Shown here piece by piece: positions 53,101-59,898 of a DNA stretch of 64,000 nucleotides. Within the stretch, counting starts at the first letter, position 1. Each line of letters starts with the position of its first letter. Where the stretch lies: NCBI RefSeq assembly GCF_042427615.1, contig NZ_JBHMEZ010000011.1, forward strand, positions 124,001 through 188,000, given 5' to 3'. The notes below the pieces were generated by a model. That model ran no database searches, was not told the origin of the DNA, and was given only the letters and a program-made list of their open reading frames with translations. Position numbers and translations under genes: made by a program. The stretch is from Formosa undariae (GTDB lineage: Bacteria; Bacteroidota; Bacteroidia; Flavobacteriales; Flavobacteriaceae).

Positions 53101-53474
53101 CCACTACCAAGAATTGCAATTGCTTTAGATTTTGAAAGTGTTTCATGTTTAGAAATAATATTTTTTAAGAGTAAAGTAATGGTCCAGAACATGAATAAAA
53201 TAGTGAAGGCACTAGCGACGGCACTCATTAAATTCAACATATAACCTACTTGCTCAGGTTCTAGAGCAAACATAGAGAAAAAGGCACCTAGCATTTGAAA
53301 TAGTGGTGCTCCTGGAGGGTGTCCCACTTGAAGTTTGGCAGAAGTTAAAATATATTCTCCAGCATCCCAATAGCTAACGGTTGGCTCTACAGTTAGTCCG
53401 TAAGTAACTAAAGCGATGGCAAAGGCAACCCAGCCTAAGATGGTATTCCACTTTTTAAAGTTGAATTGTGTCAT
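50166..53474 (-). CDS. DUF2723 large membrane protein (protein O-mannosyltransferase-like)
   Basis: The 1102-residue protein has about ten to twelve membrane helices in the first 650 residues (starting near residue 12 with LGWVAFAIALVTYGLTV) and a soluble C-terminal domain with helical repeat character (about 900-1090, AEEVADIAMENMPV ...). The early SYWDAGEYILTSAKLQVGHP stretch contains the Asp-Glu typical of the GT-C/PMT-like DUF2723 family. A lipid-linked sugar transfer role is inferred from the fold. The polysaccharide deacetylase gene follows immediately. Confidence 0.85.
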   Translation of the reverse strand: MTQFNFKKWNTILGWVAFAIALVTYGLTVEPTVSYWDAGEYILTSAKLQVGHPPGAPLFQMLGAFFSMFALEPEQVGYMLNLMSAVASAFTILFMFWTITLLLKNIISKHETLSKSKAIAILGSGLVGSLAFTFTDSFWFNAVETEVYAMATLMMAAMFWLGLRWEQDMNTPRGNRWLVLIAFVIGLSFGVHFMGLLTIPGIALVYYFKNYKTITVKNFIIANVVAVAILLFIFKLLLPNALKFFSTSEIFFINSLGLPFNSGTIIAAVLLIAAFYFALKYTRQKGYIHLNTLALCLLFIFIGFSSWIMLPIRANANVVVNENNPSDARELLAYYNLEQYPETHLFYGPQFTDQYAGLDKNNPYIDDKPNYEKDEAKGEYVIVNDYERAKQNYNSNHASILPRMWSSEHAENYMIFTGYLDFKIKPEYQTENQLRTSVANFKNDVALGNVGYQDYNSFLKQFGQYLDIEKPTLASNIVYMFQYQLGYMYWRYFMWNYVGKQDDIQGKYDDHGNWLSGINFIDEWHLGMPQSNLPSDVENNKARNTYYFLPFILGLLGLFFLFNKDKQMFWVLFVFFLFTGVAIQVYTNVRPFEPRERDYSVVGSFYVFAIWIGFGVYAIYETLKKYVKSPMLAPAITLACLVLVPGIMAANNWDDHDRSDKYTARSMAKMYLDSCAENAILFTIGDNDTFALWYAQEIEGYRTDVRIVNTSLFQTDWYIDQMKRKAYQSDPIPSQLTHEQYRYGTRDYIMKRIVSEDTMNIKDFINFVGSDNPKTKFKYILEMQGEDPSYYPSQLQNSNYFPVENLTVSVNKKTVLDNGIVALKDADKIVDEINLKISNSALLKNRLLMLDIIANNDWKRPIYFTGGSFGDDDYLWMKDYLQLDGMCYKLVPIKTPINRNNPFDMGRVDADLMYNKVKSWDWGNSGSSEIYHDPETRKNSISYRGNLARLMEQLINDKKLDKAEEVADIAMENMPVEYFGYYTLLEPYVSGYYEVGADEKARKLFKEVATKYQEYLAYYSTLKIEKQYEIAEEIVTNIERYKSLVDVLLRHDSEFAKTEMETFNNHLKLFEHFYGGSTPEPEAIQPTDLDIRPNDSAIVPVE

Positions 53475-53578
53475 GAAATTCAGTATTTATTCGGTAGGCG
53501 AATTTAATAATAAATATGTAACAGTGAAGCGTTTTAAGTAAAGGTTAGTACTTAGATGAAAAAAAAATAAAAAAAAGT

Positions 53579-53608
53579 TTGCGTGTATTGTGAAATGTTC
53601 TATATTTG
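53579..53608 (+). promoter_or_regulatory. tRNA-Gln promoter
   Basis: TTG (53579-53581), 19 nt of spacer and TATATTTG (53601-53608) match the phylum promoter. The tRNA begins 17 nt after the -7 box. Confidence 0.65.
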
Positions 53609-53625
53609 CACTCTCAAATTAATGA

Positions 53626-53698
53626 TGGCCCATGGTGTAACTGGCAACACGTTGGTTTTTGGTACCAAAGAGTCTAGGTTCGAGCCCTAGTGGGCCAA
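53626..53698 (+). tRNA. tRNA-Gln (anticodon TTG)
   Basis: Complete cloverleaf. The acceptor TGGCCCA (53626-53632) pairs with TGGGCCA (53691-53697), the anticodon stem TTGGT/ACCAA surrounds a loop with TTG at 53659-53661, and the T-arm is CTAGG-TTCGAGC-CCTAG. The 3' CCA is not encoded in full. It is followed by a terminator and then an insertion sequence. Confidence 0.97.
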
Positions 53699-53702
53699 CA
53701 AC

Positions 53703-53732
53703 AAACCCCAATCTTGAAAAAGGTTGGGGTTT
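53703..53732 (+). terminator. tRNA-Gln terminator
   Basis: AAACCCCAATC (53703-53713) and GGTTGGGGTTT (53722-53732) form an 11-bp stem with one G-T pair and an 8-nt loop, followed by T-rich DNA. Confidence 0.88.
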
Positions 53733-53824
53733 TGTTATTTTATAGGTTTTCTTAACTATAGGTATTCGCCAGTGTTATTTGTGATTTTCTTGGATCAAGA
53801 CGTATTTCTGGGGGGCCGTATAAA

Positions 53825-54817
53825 TTATGCATATAATTTAGTTAATCTATAGAGAAAGAACTTGACATCTCTGACTCCTCTAAACTGCGCTCTAAATTCC
53901 TTTATTTTAGCATTAAAAGATTCCGCCGAAGCATTTGTACTTCTATTATTAAAGTAATTTAATATAGAGTCATAGTGGGTTTGTATTGATTTGGCAATCG
54001 TGTTAAAAGATTTAAATTCTGATTTTTCTACTTTATCATACCAATGCGCTAATTTTAATCTTGCTATACTTTTGCTAGTATTAGTTTGGAAAATAAAGCT
54101 TAGATCCTGAGCAAGATTGTATGCTTTTTCAATTGTTGGATACAGTTTAAATAGAATCTCAGCTCTTTCTATTTGATTTACCGTCCACTTAGCCTTTGAT
54201 TTGAATAATAGATATCTACTTCTAGCTAATAATTGTCTGAGCGTATCTCCATTAGATAGAAGTTCAGGTTGATATACTTTTCCTTTATTTCGATCTTCTT
54301 CAATGGCTTTGTTTTCAGCTTCTATGATTTCCCATCTTAGTCTTATCCGCTCCTCTTGAACAGCTTCAGAAGCTAGTTTTTGAACATGAAACCTATCAGT
54401 AACGATGTCTGTTTTTGGAAAACATTTTTTTGCGATTAGGTTCATGTTTCCTGCCATATCTACAGTTACCTCTCTAACCATTTTTCGTCTTTCTATAGGG
54501 ATCTGGTTAATCACATCGATGACATCCTGTGCTTTGGTGCCTTTTATAATAGCTACAATACTTCCTTTTTTACCATGAGCGTCTTTATTGGTTACAATGG
54601 TATAAAGTTCTCCATTAGAAAGTGAGGTCTCATCTAGGCTTAAATATTTACTTAGATTTTTACCGTAGAGTAACCAATTACTAGCGTGATCCTTTTGAGT
54701 CCAATCCTTAAAGTCACTAAGATGATTTTTATAGTGAAACTGAAGTGTTTTTCCTTTTAACTTATAATAATCACCAAAGCGTTTAGCGCTTACAGGGTGA
54801 TTATCAAGAGAGTTTTT
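53825..54817 (-). CDS. ISAon1-like transposase, catalytic part (no own start codon)
   Basis: The ISL3-type DDE domain reads SLDNHPVSAKRFGDYYKLKG ... YLSLDETSLSNGELYTIV (first Asp) ... VTVDMAGNMNLIAKKCFP (second Asp) ... HYDSILNYFNNRSTNASAES (Glu in SAESFNAKIKEFR). The frame is open from 54817, but its first start-like codon is a GTG far inside (54514), so expression must come by frameshift from the upstream frame at the T6A7 tract around 54812-54825. About 330 residues; it ends YRLTKLYA as intact homologues do. Confidence 0.8.
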   Translation of the reverse strand, partial: KNSLDNHPVSAKRFGDYYKLKGKTLQFHYKNHLSDFKDWTQKDHASNWLLYGKNLSKYLSLDETSLSNGELYTIVTNKDAHGKKGSIVAIIKGTKAQDVIDVINQIPIERRKMVREVTVDMAGNMNLIAKKCFPKTDIVTDRFHVQKLASEAVQEERIRLRWEIIEAENKAIEEDRNKGKVYQPELLSNGDTLRQLLARSRYLLFKSKAKWTVNQIERAEILFKLYPTIEKAYNLAQDLSFIFQTNTSKSIARLKLAHWYDKVEKSEFKSFNTIAKSIQTHYDSILNYFNNRSTNASAESFNAKIKEFRAQFRGVRDVKFFLYRLTKLYA

Positions 54818-55145
54818 TTAAAAAAGAGGCAAACTCGTTAGTAATCCGAGTGCCCTTAGCAACCAAATTCCAATCTCTTTTTATGATTTTGCCAGTATCA
54901 ACGAGTGTCCAACGTCTTCTTTTTATATGTAGAAGTACAGGTTTTCCTCGAAGTGGAAAATCTTCAATAGTGATCTCTGACAAAAAACCTTTTGATTGTG
55001 CTATTTCTGACTGATATTCTTGAGGAAGTATATTTTTCTCTTCCAAGTAGAAATGCGTTTTTTGTGATGTGCTCTTATCAGAAACAATATCAAAATATTC
55101 TAACAGGCCTTCTGGTAATAAATAACGGGCTAATTCTATATTCAA
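54804..55145 (-). CDS. ISAon1-like transposase N-terminal region protein
   Basis: The 113-residue product contains the N-terminal zinc-ribbon/linker region of the transposase (ARYLLPEGLLEYFDI, then PVLLHIKRRRWTL and GTRITNEFASFLKKLS). The frame ends in TGA right after the homopolymer TTTTTTAAAAAAA. The rest of the transposase continues in the +1 (or -2) frame, typical of IS elements that regulate themselves by frameshifting. Confidence 0.78.
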   Translation of the reverse strand: MNIELARYLLPEGLLEYFDIVSDKSTSQKTHFYLEEKNILPQEYQSEIAQSKGFLSEITIEDFPLRGKPVLLHIKRRRWTLVDTGKIIKRDWNLVAKGTRITNEFASFLKKLS

Positions 55146-55334
55146 AATCTAAACACTTTTTATTCAAAGATAACATTCTCCCCAAGTTTTCCGTTTGACC
55201 CATTTTCTTTCCTTTTAAATACTATATAGTGCTTGTTTTTAGTGTGTTAAGATGGGTTTTTGTCTTGTTGCTCTTTAATGTTTATATGCTATCGCATTTA
55301 AGTGTTGTTCTATTTTTAAAATGCAAATTCATTT

Positions 55335-56300
55335 TTCTGTTCTCGACTCTGCTCGGACACCCTAGAAAAATATAGTGTTTTTACTGTTTAGATATGATCT
55401 AGAAGAGTGGTTCAAAGATTGAGAATAGAAATTTAAACGGTCTTCGAGCAGAGTCGAGAAGTGTACGTGGTAAACTAGAACTTAGTAATTAAAGGGATGT
55501 TGTTTATTATCAAATTAAAATGAGGTCAGTATATTCTTCTTAAATTCTGTTCTCGACTCCGCTCGAACGCCCTGGGAAATAAGTCGTTATTAAACGGTCT
55601 TCGAGCGGAGTCGAGAAGTGTATGTGATAAACGGGGGCCTGGAAATTAAAGGGATGTTGTTCATCTTCAAGTTAAAATGAGGTCAGGATATTTTTCTTAA
55701 ATTCTGTTCTCGACTCTGCTCGAACGCCCTGGGAAATAAGTCGTTATTAAACGGTCTTCGAGCGGAGTCGAGAAGTGTATGTGATAAACGGGGGCTTGGA
55801 AATTAAAGGGATGTTGTTCATCTTCAAATTAAAATGAGGTCAGGATATTCTTCTTAAATTCTGTTCTCGATTCCGCTCGGACACGCTGGGAAATAAGTTT
55901 GTTTTTACCGTTTAGATATGATCTAGAAGAGCGGTTGAAAGATTGAGAATAGAAATTTAAACGGTCTTCGAGCGGAGTCGAGAAGTATACGTGATAAACT
56001 AGAACTTAGTAATTAAAGGATGTCGTTCATTATCAAATTAAAATGAGATAAGGATATTCTTCTTAAATTCTGTTCTCGACTCTGCTCGAACGCCCTGGGA
56101 AATAAGTCGTTATTAAACGGTCTTCGAGCGGAGTCGAGAAGTGTATGTGATAAACGGGGACTTGGAAATTAAAGGGATGTTGTTCATCTTCAAATTAAAA
56201 AGAGGTCAGGATATTCTTCTTAAATTCTGTTCTCGACTCCGCTCGGACACGCTGGGAAATAAGTCGTTATTAAACGGTCTTCGAGTCAAGTCGAGAATTC
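55335..56300. repeat. Six-unit array of REP-like palindromic repeats
   Basis: Six copies of a palindromic element: left arm near TTCTCGACTCCGCTCGAA, right arm near TTCGAGCGGAGTCGAGAA. Left arms start at 55341, 55551, 55708, 55865, 56074 and 56231, giving spacings of 210, 157, 157, 209 and 157. Long units (1 and 4) carry an extra segment of about 52 nt (GATATGATCTAGAAGAG...) between the arms. Each unit ends in a similar spacer (TTAAAATGAGGTCAGGATAT). The sixth right arm is degenerate. Similar palindromes are common as dispersed repeats in flavobacteria. No gene is seen in the array. Confidence 0.9.
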
Positions 56301-56427
56301 GCCATAACAATCTACAAATCACGAAATAATTTCTCTTGCTTTGACTGATAGAGTGATTTGAGATTGAGCTATTTTAGGAATAAAATAATATATTCGTAAG
56401 ACTATTAATTAATCTAAATAATTTAAA

Positions 56428-56883
56428 ATGAAAAAATTTTTACTTGTGTTAACGGTGCTATGCGCTTTTAATATGACTGCACAAGATGCAGAAATGGAAG
56501 CTTTTAAGGATTTGTATAATTCTGAAAAGAAAACAGTTATTGGTGAGTACTTGGAATTAGATGCGACGAAGGCTATGACTTTTAATGGTATTTATGATGA
56601 GTATACTTTGGAGCGTAAAGCTATTGCGAGTAGTCGCATGTCACTTTTAGAGAGATATGTTGATCAGCATGAAACGATGACCGACGAGCAAGCAGATGTT
56701 TTGGTTAAGGAAACATTTTCTGTAAGAGCAAAAAACGAAAAGCTTCAAAAAAAGTATTATAAAAAAATTAAAAAAGAGTTAGGTGCAAAAACAGCATCTC
56801 AATTTGTGCAGTTTGAGCGTTATGTGCAAACATCTATAGATGAGGTGTTGCAAGAAGCGTTGCCTTTAATAGGTGAGAAGTAA
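56428..56883 (+). CDS. Small secreted helical protein, 151 aa
   Basis: The 151-residue protein has a signal peptide ending in MTAQ (residue 19) and an all-helical, charge-rich mature part (MEAFKDLYNSEKKTVIGEYL ... RAKNEKLQKKYYKKIKKELG). The layout is reminiscent of periplasmic Spy/CpxP-type chaperones or metal sensors, but no LTxxQ motif is seen. It stands alone and is ended by a strong terminator. The function is unknown. Confidence 0.75.
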   Translation: MKKFLLVLTVLCAFNMTAQDAEMEAFKDLYNSEKKTVIGEYLELDATKAMTFNGIYDEYTLERKAIASSRMSLLERYVDQHETMTDEQADVLVKETFSVRAKNEKLQKKYYKKIKKELGAKTASQFVQFERYVQTSIDEVLQEALPLIGEK

Positions 56884-56904
56884 ATTTAAAATCGACCAAA
56901 TTTT

Positions 56905-56931
56905 AAAACCACCTTTTTAGGTGGTTTTTTT
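56905..56931 (+). terminator. Terminator of the small secreted protein gene
   Basis: A perfect 10-bp stem, AAAACCACCT (56905-56914) and AGGTGGTTTT (56919-56928), has a TTTT loop and more T after it. Confidence 0.92.
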
Positions 56932-57124
56932 ATGTGCAAATTTTCAAATGATTATAGATTGTGTTTTGTGAATCGGTAATAGGATTGTTTAATGGGGTGG
57001 AAATTAGAGTAAACAGTTTCTATTAAAACTTGTGTTTAATGTCAGTTTTTTACAACAATTCTAATTATTCAATCTGTTTTAGCGGTATTTTAAAGCGTTA
57101 TTTTGCTTAGTTGTAATCATAAAA

Positions 57125-57159
57125 AAAGCGTCTAATTCACTAAGTGAAGTAGACGCTTT
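57125..57159 (-). terminator. uspA terminator
   Basis: AAAGCGTCTA (57125-57134) and TAGACGCTTT (57150-57159), with an inner TTCACT/AGTGAA stem, form a long hairpin about 20 nt after the uspA stop. On the minus strand seven T follow. Confidence 0.9.
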
Positions 57160-57178
57160 AAGAAAGAGTATGTGTGTT

Positions 57179-58006
57179 TTATATTTTAAAAGTAATAACA
57201 GGTCTAATGGCGTGGTTAACGATGTCTTGACTAACGCTTCCGTTAAAGAAGTGTGCAATACCTTGTCTTCCGGTAGTGCTTATGCCTATAACATCTGCTT
57301 TAATATCTTCCGAGAAATTTAGAATTCCTTTTTCAATCGTGTCGTCATTATAAATATTTACAGTGTAGTTGGTGTAGTCTGAAGTCTTAATAATATTAGC
57401 AATTCGTTTTTTTGCTTCAGAGGTTGAACAAAAGTTATTAGGTGTGTTTACAAGTAATAAGTGGATTTTTGAATTGAATTTTTCAGCAAAATCAACGGCT
57501 TGCTTGTAAGTGTGGACGCTGTTAAATTGAAAGTCTGATGCAAAAACAAGGTGGTCTGCTTTAAATTCTTGCTCATTTTCTTTGATAACCAGAACTGGTA
57601 CTTTAGAGGTACGAACGACTTTTTCTGTGTTAGATCCAATAAATATTTCTTTAAATCCGGCAGCACCATGTGATCCCATAATTATTAAATCGATATCTAA
57701 TTCTTCGGCAGTTTCGTTTATACCTGCAAAAGTAGAGTCTGTTTTAATAGAGTGGTGGACGGTAATGTTATCTAAAAAATCTTGAGATAATAGCTCGTTA
57801 AAGCGTTTAGCTGCAAGTTTTATAAAAAATAAAGCTTCAGGAACTTCACTGTTAGATGGGTGTGTTTTGTCTAATTCCGTATTAGGAAGATCTATCATAT
57901 GGACGAAGAAAATTTCGGAACCAAATTTTGCAGCAATTTTTGCAGCTGTTTTTGTTGCAAACTCAGCTTCTTTCGAAAAATCTGTTGGGACTAATATGCG
58001 TTTCAT
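57179..58006 (-). CDS. Tandem universal stress protein (UspA)
   Basis: The 275-residue protein consists of two UspA domains (about 1-140 and 145-275). The first opens with KRILVPTDFSKEAEFATKTA and contains the ATP-binding loop GSHGAAGFKEIFIGSNTEKV with VPVLVIKE; the second ends STTGRQGIAHFFNGSVSQDI with PVITFKI. It is a cytoplasmic stress protein; the nucleotide-binding loop of the first domain looks intact. It is divergent from rimP. Confidence 0.92.
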   Translation of the reverse strand: MKRILVPTDFSKEAEFATKTAAKIAAKFGSEIFFVHMIDLPNTELDKTHPSNSEVPEALFFIKLAAKRFNELLSQDFLDNITVHHSIKTDSTFAGINETAEELDIDLIIMGSHGAAGFKEIFIGSNTEKVVRTSKVPVLVIKENEQEFKADHLVFASDFQFNSVHTYKQAVDFAEKFNSKIHLLLVNTPNNFCSTSEAKKRIANIIKTSDYTNYTVNIYNDDTIEKGILNFSEDIKADVIGISTTGRQGIAHFFNGSVSQDIVNHAIRPVITFKI

Positions 58007-58069
58007 GATTGTAATTTTTGTAGTTAAATAACTATATAAAAATACGGATAAAAATTGGTATTTGAAAGC

Positions 58070-58101
58070 TTGTAATTGTCAAAAAAAAAGTTGTATATTT
58101 G
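58070..58101 (+). promoter_or_regulatory. rimP-nusA-infB promoter
   Basis: TTG (58070-58072), a 21-nt spacer and TATATTTG (58094-58101) match the phylum consensus and place transcription start just upstream of the leader hairpin. Confidence 0.6.
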
Positions 58102-58127
58102 CCCCGTTGTAAGAAAAAAGAATATGC

Positions 58128-58151
58128 GAGGGGACAGAGTCCCCTCTTTTT
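58128..58151 (+). terminator. Leader terminator (attenuator candidate) upstream of rimP
   Basis: A perfect GC-rich 8-bp stem, GAGGGGAC (58128-58135), AGA and GTCCCCTC (58139-58146), is followed by TTTTT. It lies between the promoter and the rimP ATG (58162), so it could end transcription before the operon is read. Confidence 0.75.
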
Positions 58152-58161
58152 ATACTAAAAA

Positions 58162-58623
58162 ATGTTTAGAACAACTGTTGAGAATTTATTAGAAAGCGCC
58201 TTACAAGAACGAAATGATTTGTTTTTGATTAGTTTAACTGTTTCTGGAGAGAATGCTGTAAAGGTTATTATCGATGGAGATGAAGGTGTGAGTGTTGAGG
58301 ATTGTATGTTTATAAGCCGTGCAATTGAGAATGATATAGATAGGGAAGAACATGATTTTTCGCTAGAAGTTATGTCGGCAGGAGCAGCGTCTCCTCTATT
58401 ACAGAGTAGGCAGTATGCTAAAAATATAGGGAGAACACTAGAGGTTAAAACCCAAACAGATACAATCGAAGCTGTTTTGGTAGATGCTAATGAAGACGAA
58501 ATAGTTTTGGAATGGAAAGCTCGAGAGCCTAAACCCGTAGGGAAAGGTAAAGTTACGGTTCAGAAAAAAGCAAATATTTCTTATAGCGATATAGTAGAAG
58601 CGAAAGTTATGATTAAATTTTAA
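58162..58623 (+). CDS. rimP: Ribosome maturation factor RimP
   Basis: RimP takes part in 30S subunit assembly. The 153-residue protein shows the family features in FLISLTVSGENAVKVIIDGD and EVMSAGAASPLLQSRQYAKNI followed by the SH3-like C-terminal domain (TDTIEAVLVDANEDEIVLEW). It is the first gene of rimP-nusA-infB and starts after a leader terminator. Confidence 0.95.
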   Translation: MFRTTVENLLESALQERNDLFLISLTVSGENAVKVIIDGDEGVSVEDCMFISRAIENDIDREEHDFSLEVMSAGAASPLLQSRQYAKNIGRTLEVKTQTDTIEAVLVDANEDEIVLEWKAREPKPVGKGKVTVQKKANISYSDIVEAKVMIKF

Positions 58624-58635
58624 TTCAAAAGAGTT

Positions 58636-59868
58636 ATGGAAAATCTTGCGTTAATTGATTCTTTTTCAGAATTTAAGGACGATAAATTAATAGATCGTGT
58701 AACGTTAATGGCGATTTTAGAGGATGTTTTTAGAAATGCCTTGAAGAAAAAGTTTGGAGACGATGATAATTTTGATATTATTATAAACCCAGATAAAGGT
58801 GATTTAGAAATATGGAGAAACCGTATTGTAGTTGCCGATGGTGAAGTGGAAGAGCCTAATCAAGAGATTTCTTTAACAGCTGCTCGTAAAATTGAGCCTG
58901 ATTTTGAAGTTGGTGAAGATGTTTCTGAAGAAGTGAAGTTAATAGATTTAGGTCGTCGTGCTATTTTAGCATTACGTCAGAATTTAATTTCTAAAATTCA
59001 CGAACACGACAATACTAATATCTACAAGCAATTTAAAGATTTAATTGGAGATATTTATACTGCCGAAGTGCATCACATTCGTCACAAAGCAATTATTTTA
59101 TTAGATGATGAAGGAAACGAAATCATCTTACCAAAAGAAAAACAAATTCCATCGGATTTTTTCCGAAAAGGAGATAATGTAAGAGGAATAATTGAAAACG
59201 TAGAATTAAAAGGAAGTAAGCCAGGCATTATCATGTCTCGTACATCACCTTTATTCTTAGAAAAGTTATTCGAACAAGAAATACCAGAAGTTTTTGATGG
59301 ATTAATCTCTGTTAAAAAAGTAGTAAGAATTCCTGGGGAAAAAGCTAAAGTAGCTGTAGATTCTTACGATGATCGTATAGATCCAGTTGGTGCCTGTGTA
59401 GGTATGAAAGGATCTAGAATTCACGGGATTGTTCGTGAATTAGGTAACGAAAATATAGACGTTATCAATTATACAAATAACCTTCAATTGTACATCACTA
59501 GAGCGTTAAGTCCAGCGAAAGTGACATCGATTAAAATTGATGAAGAAAACAAACGTGCAGAAGTTATTTTAAAGCCTGAAGAAGTTAGTAAAGCCATTGG
59601 ACGTGGTGGACACAATATTAGATTAGCTGGACAATTAACTGGTTATGAGATTGATGTGTTTAGAGAAGGTGCAGAAGAAGATGTTGAATTAACAGAATTC
59701 TCTGATGAAATTGATAAGTGGATTATTGATGAGTTAAGCAAAGCTGGGCTTGATACAGCAAAAAGTGTTCTTGAGCAAGATGTAGTAGATTTAGTGAAAA
59801 GAACCGATTTAGAAGAAGAAACAATTAACGAAGTTATTAGAATTCTTAGAGAAGAGTTTGAAGAATAA
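58636..59868 (+). CDS. nusA: Transcription termination/antitermination protein NusA
   Basis: NusA binds RNA polymerase and modulates pausing, termination and antitermination. The 410-residue protein has the N-terminal RNAP-binding domain (about 1-125), an S1 domain (about 130-200) and two KH domains (DPVGACVGMKGSRIHGIVRE and KAIGRGGHNIRLAGQL, about 250-345). A short acidic C-terminus follows; the repeated acidic domains of E. coli NusA are absent. It lies 12 nt after rimP. Confidence 0.97.
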   Translation: MENLALIDSFSEFKDDKLIDRVTLMAILEDVFRNALKKKFGDDDNFDIIINPDKGDLEIWRNRIVVADGEVEEPNQEISLTAARKIEPDFEVGEDVSEEVKLIDLGRRAILALRQNLISKIHEHDNTNIYKQFKDLIGDIYTAEVHHIRHKAIILLDDEGNEIILPKEKQIPSDFFRKGDNVRGIIENVELKGSKPGIIMSRTSPLFLEKLFEQEIPEVFDGLISVKKVVRIPGEKAKVAVDSYDDRIDPVGACVGMKGSRIHGIVRELGNENIDVINYTNNLQLYITRALSPAKVTSIKIDEENKRAEVILKPEEVSKAIGRGGHNIRLAGQLTGYEIDVFREGAEEDVELTEFSDEIDKWIIDELSKAGLDTAKSVLEQDVVDLVKRTDLEEETINEVIRILREEFEE

Positions 59869-59898
59869 CTTATATTTGGAGTATATTAAAGGCAATTT

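Larger units (their letters stand above)
53825..55145 (-). mobile_element. ISL3-family insertion sequence, ISAon1-like
   Basis: Two minus-strand frames encode the N-terminal region protein and the DDE domain of an ISAon1-type ISL3 transposase. The element lies about 90 nt after the tRNA-Gln terminator. The coordinates given cover only the coding part: no convincing pair of terminal inverted repeats or target duplication could be found by eye on either side, so its ends are undefined and may be degraded. Confidence 0.8.

Noticed and set aside
53733..53824. Left inverted repeat of the insertion sequence
   Set aside because: The GGGGGGCCGTATAAAT near 53812 does not match the sequence at the other end (GGGTCAAACGGAAAAC on the reverse strand near 55200), so no terminal repeat pair could be supported.
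55335..56300. Possible CRISPR array
   Set aside because: Units are long palindromes with similar, not unique, spacers of 157 or 210 nt, and there are no cas genes. They are REP-like tandem repeats.
56141..56329. Open frame of 62 codons inside the repeat array
   Set aside because: It is made of repeat sequence and crosses palindrome arms; no coding signal.
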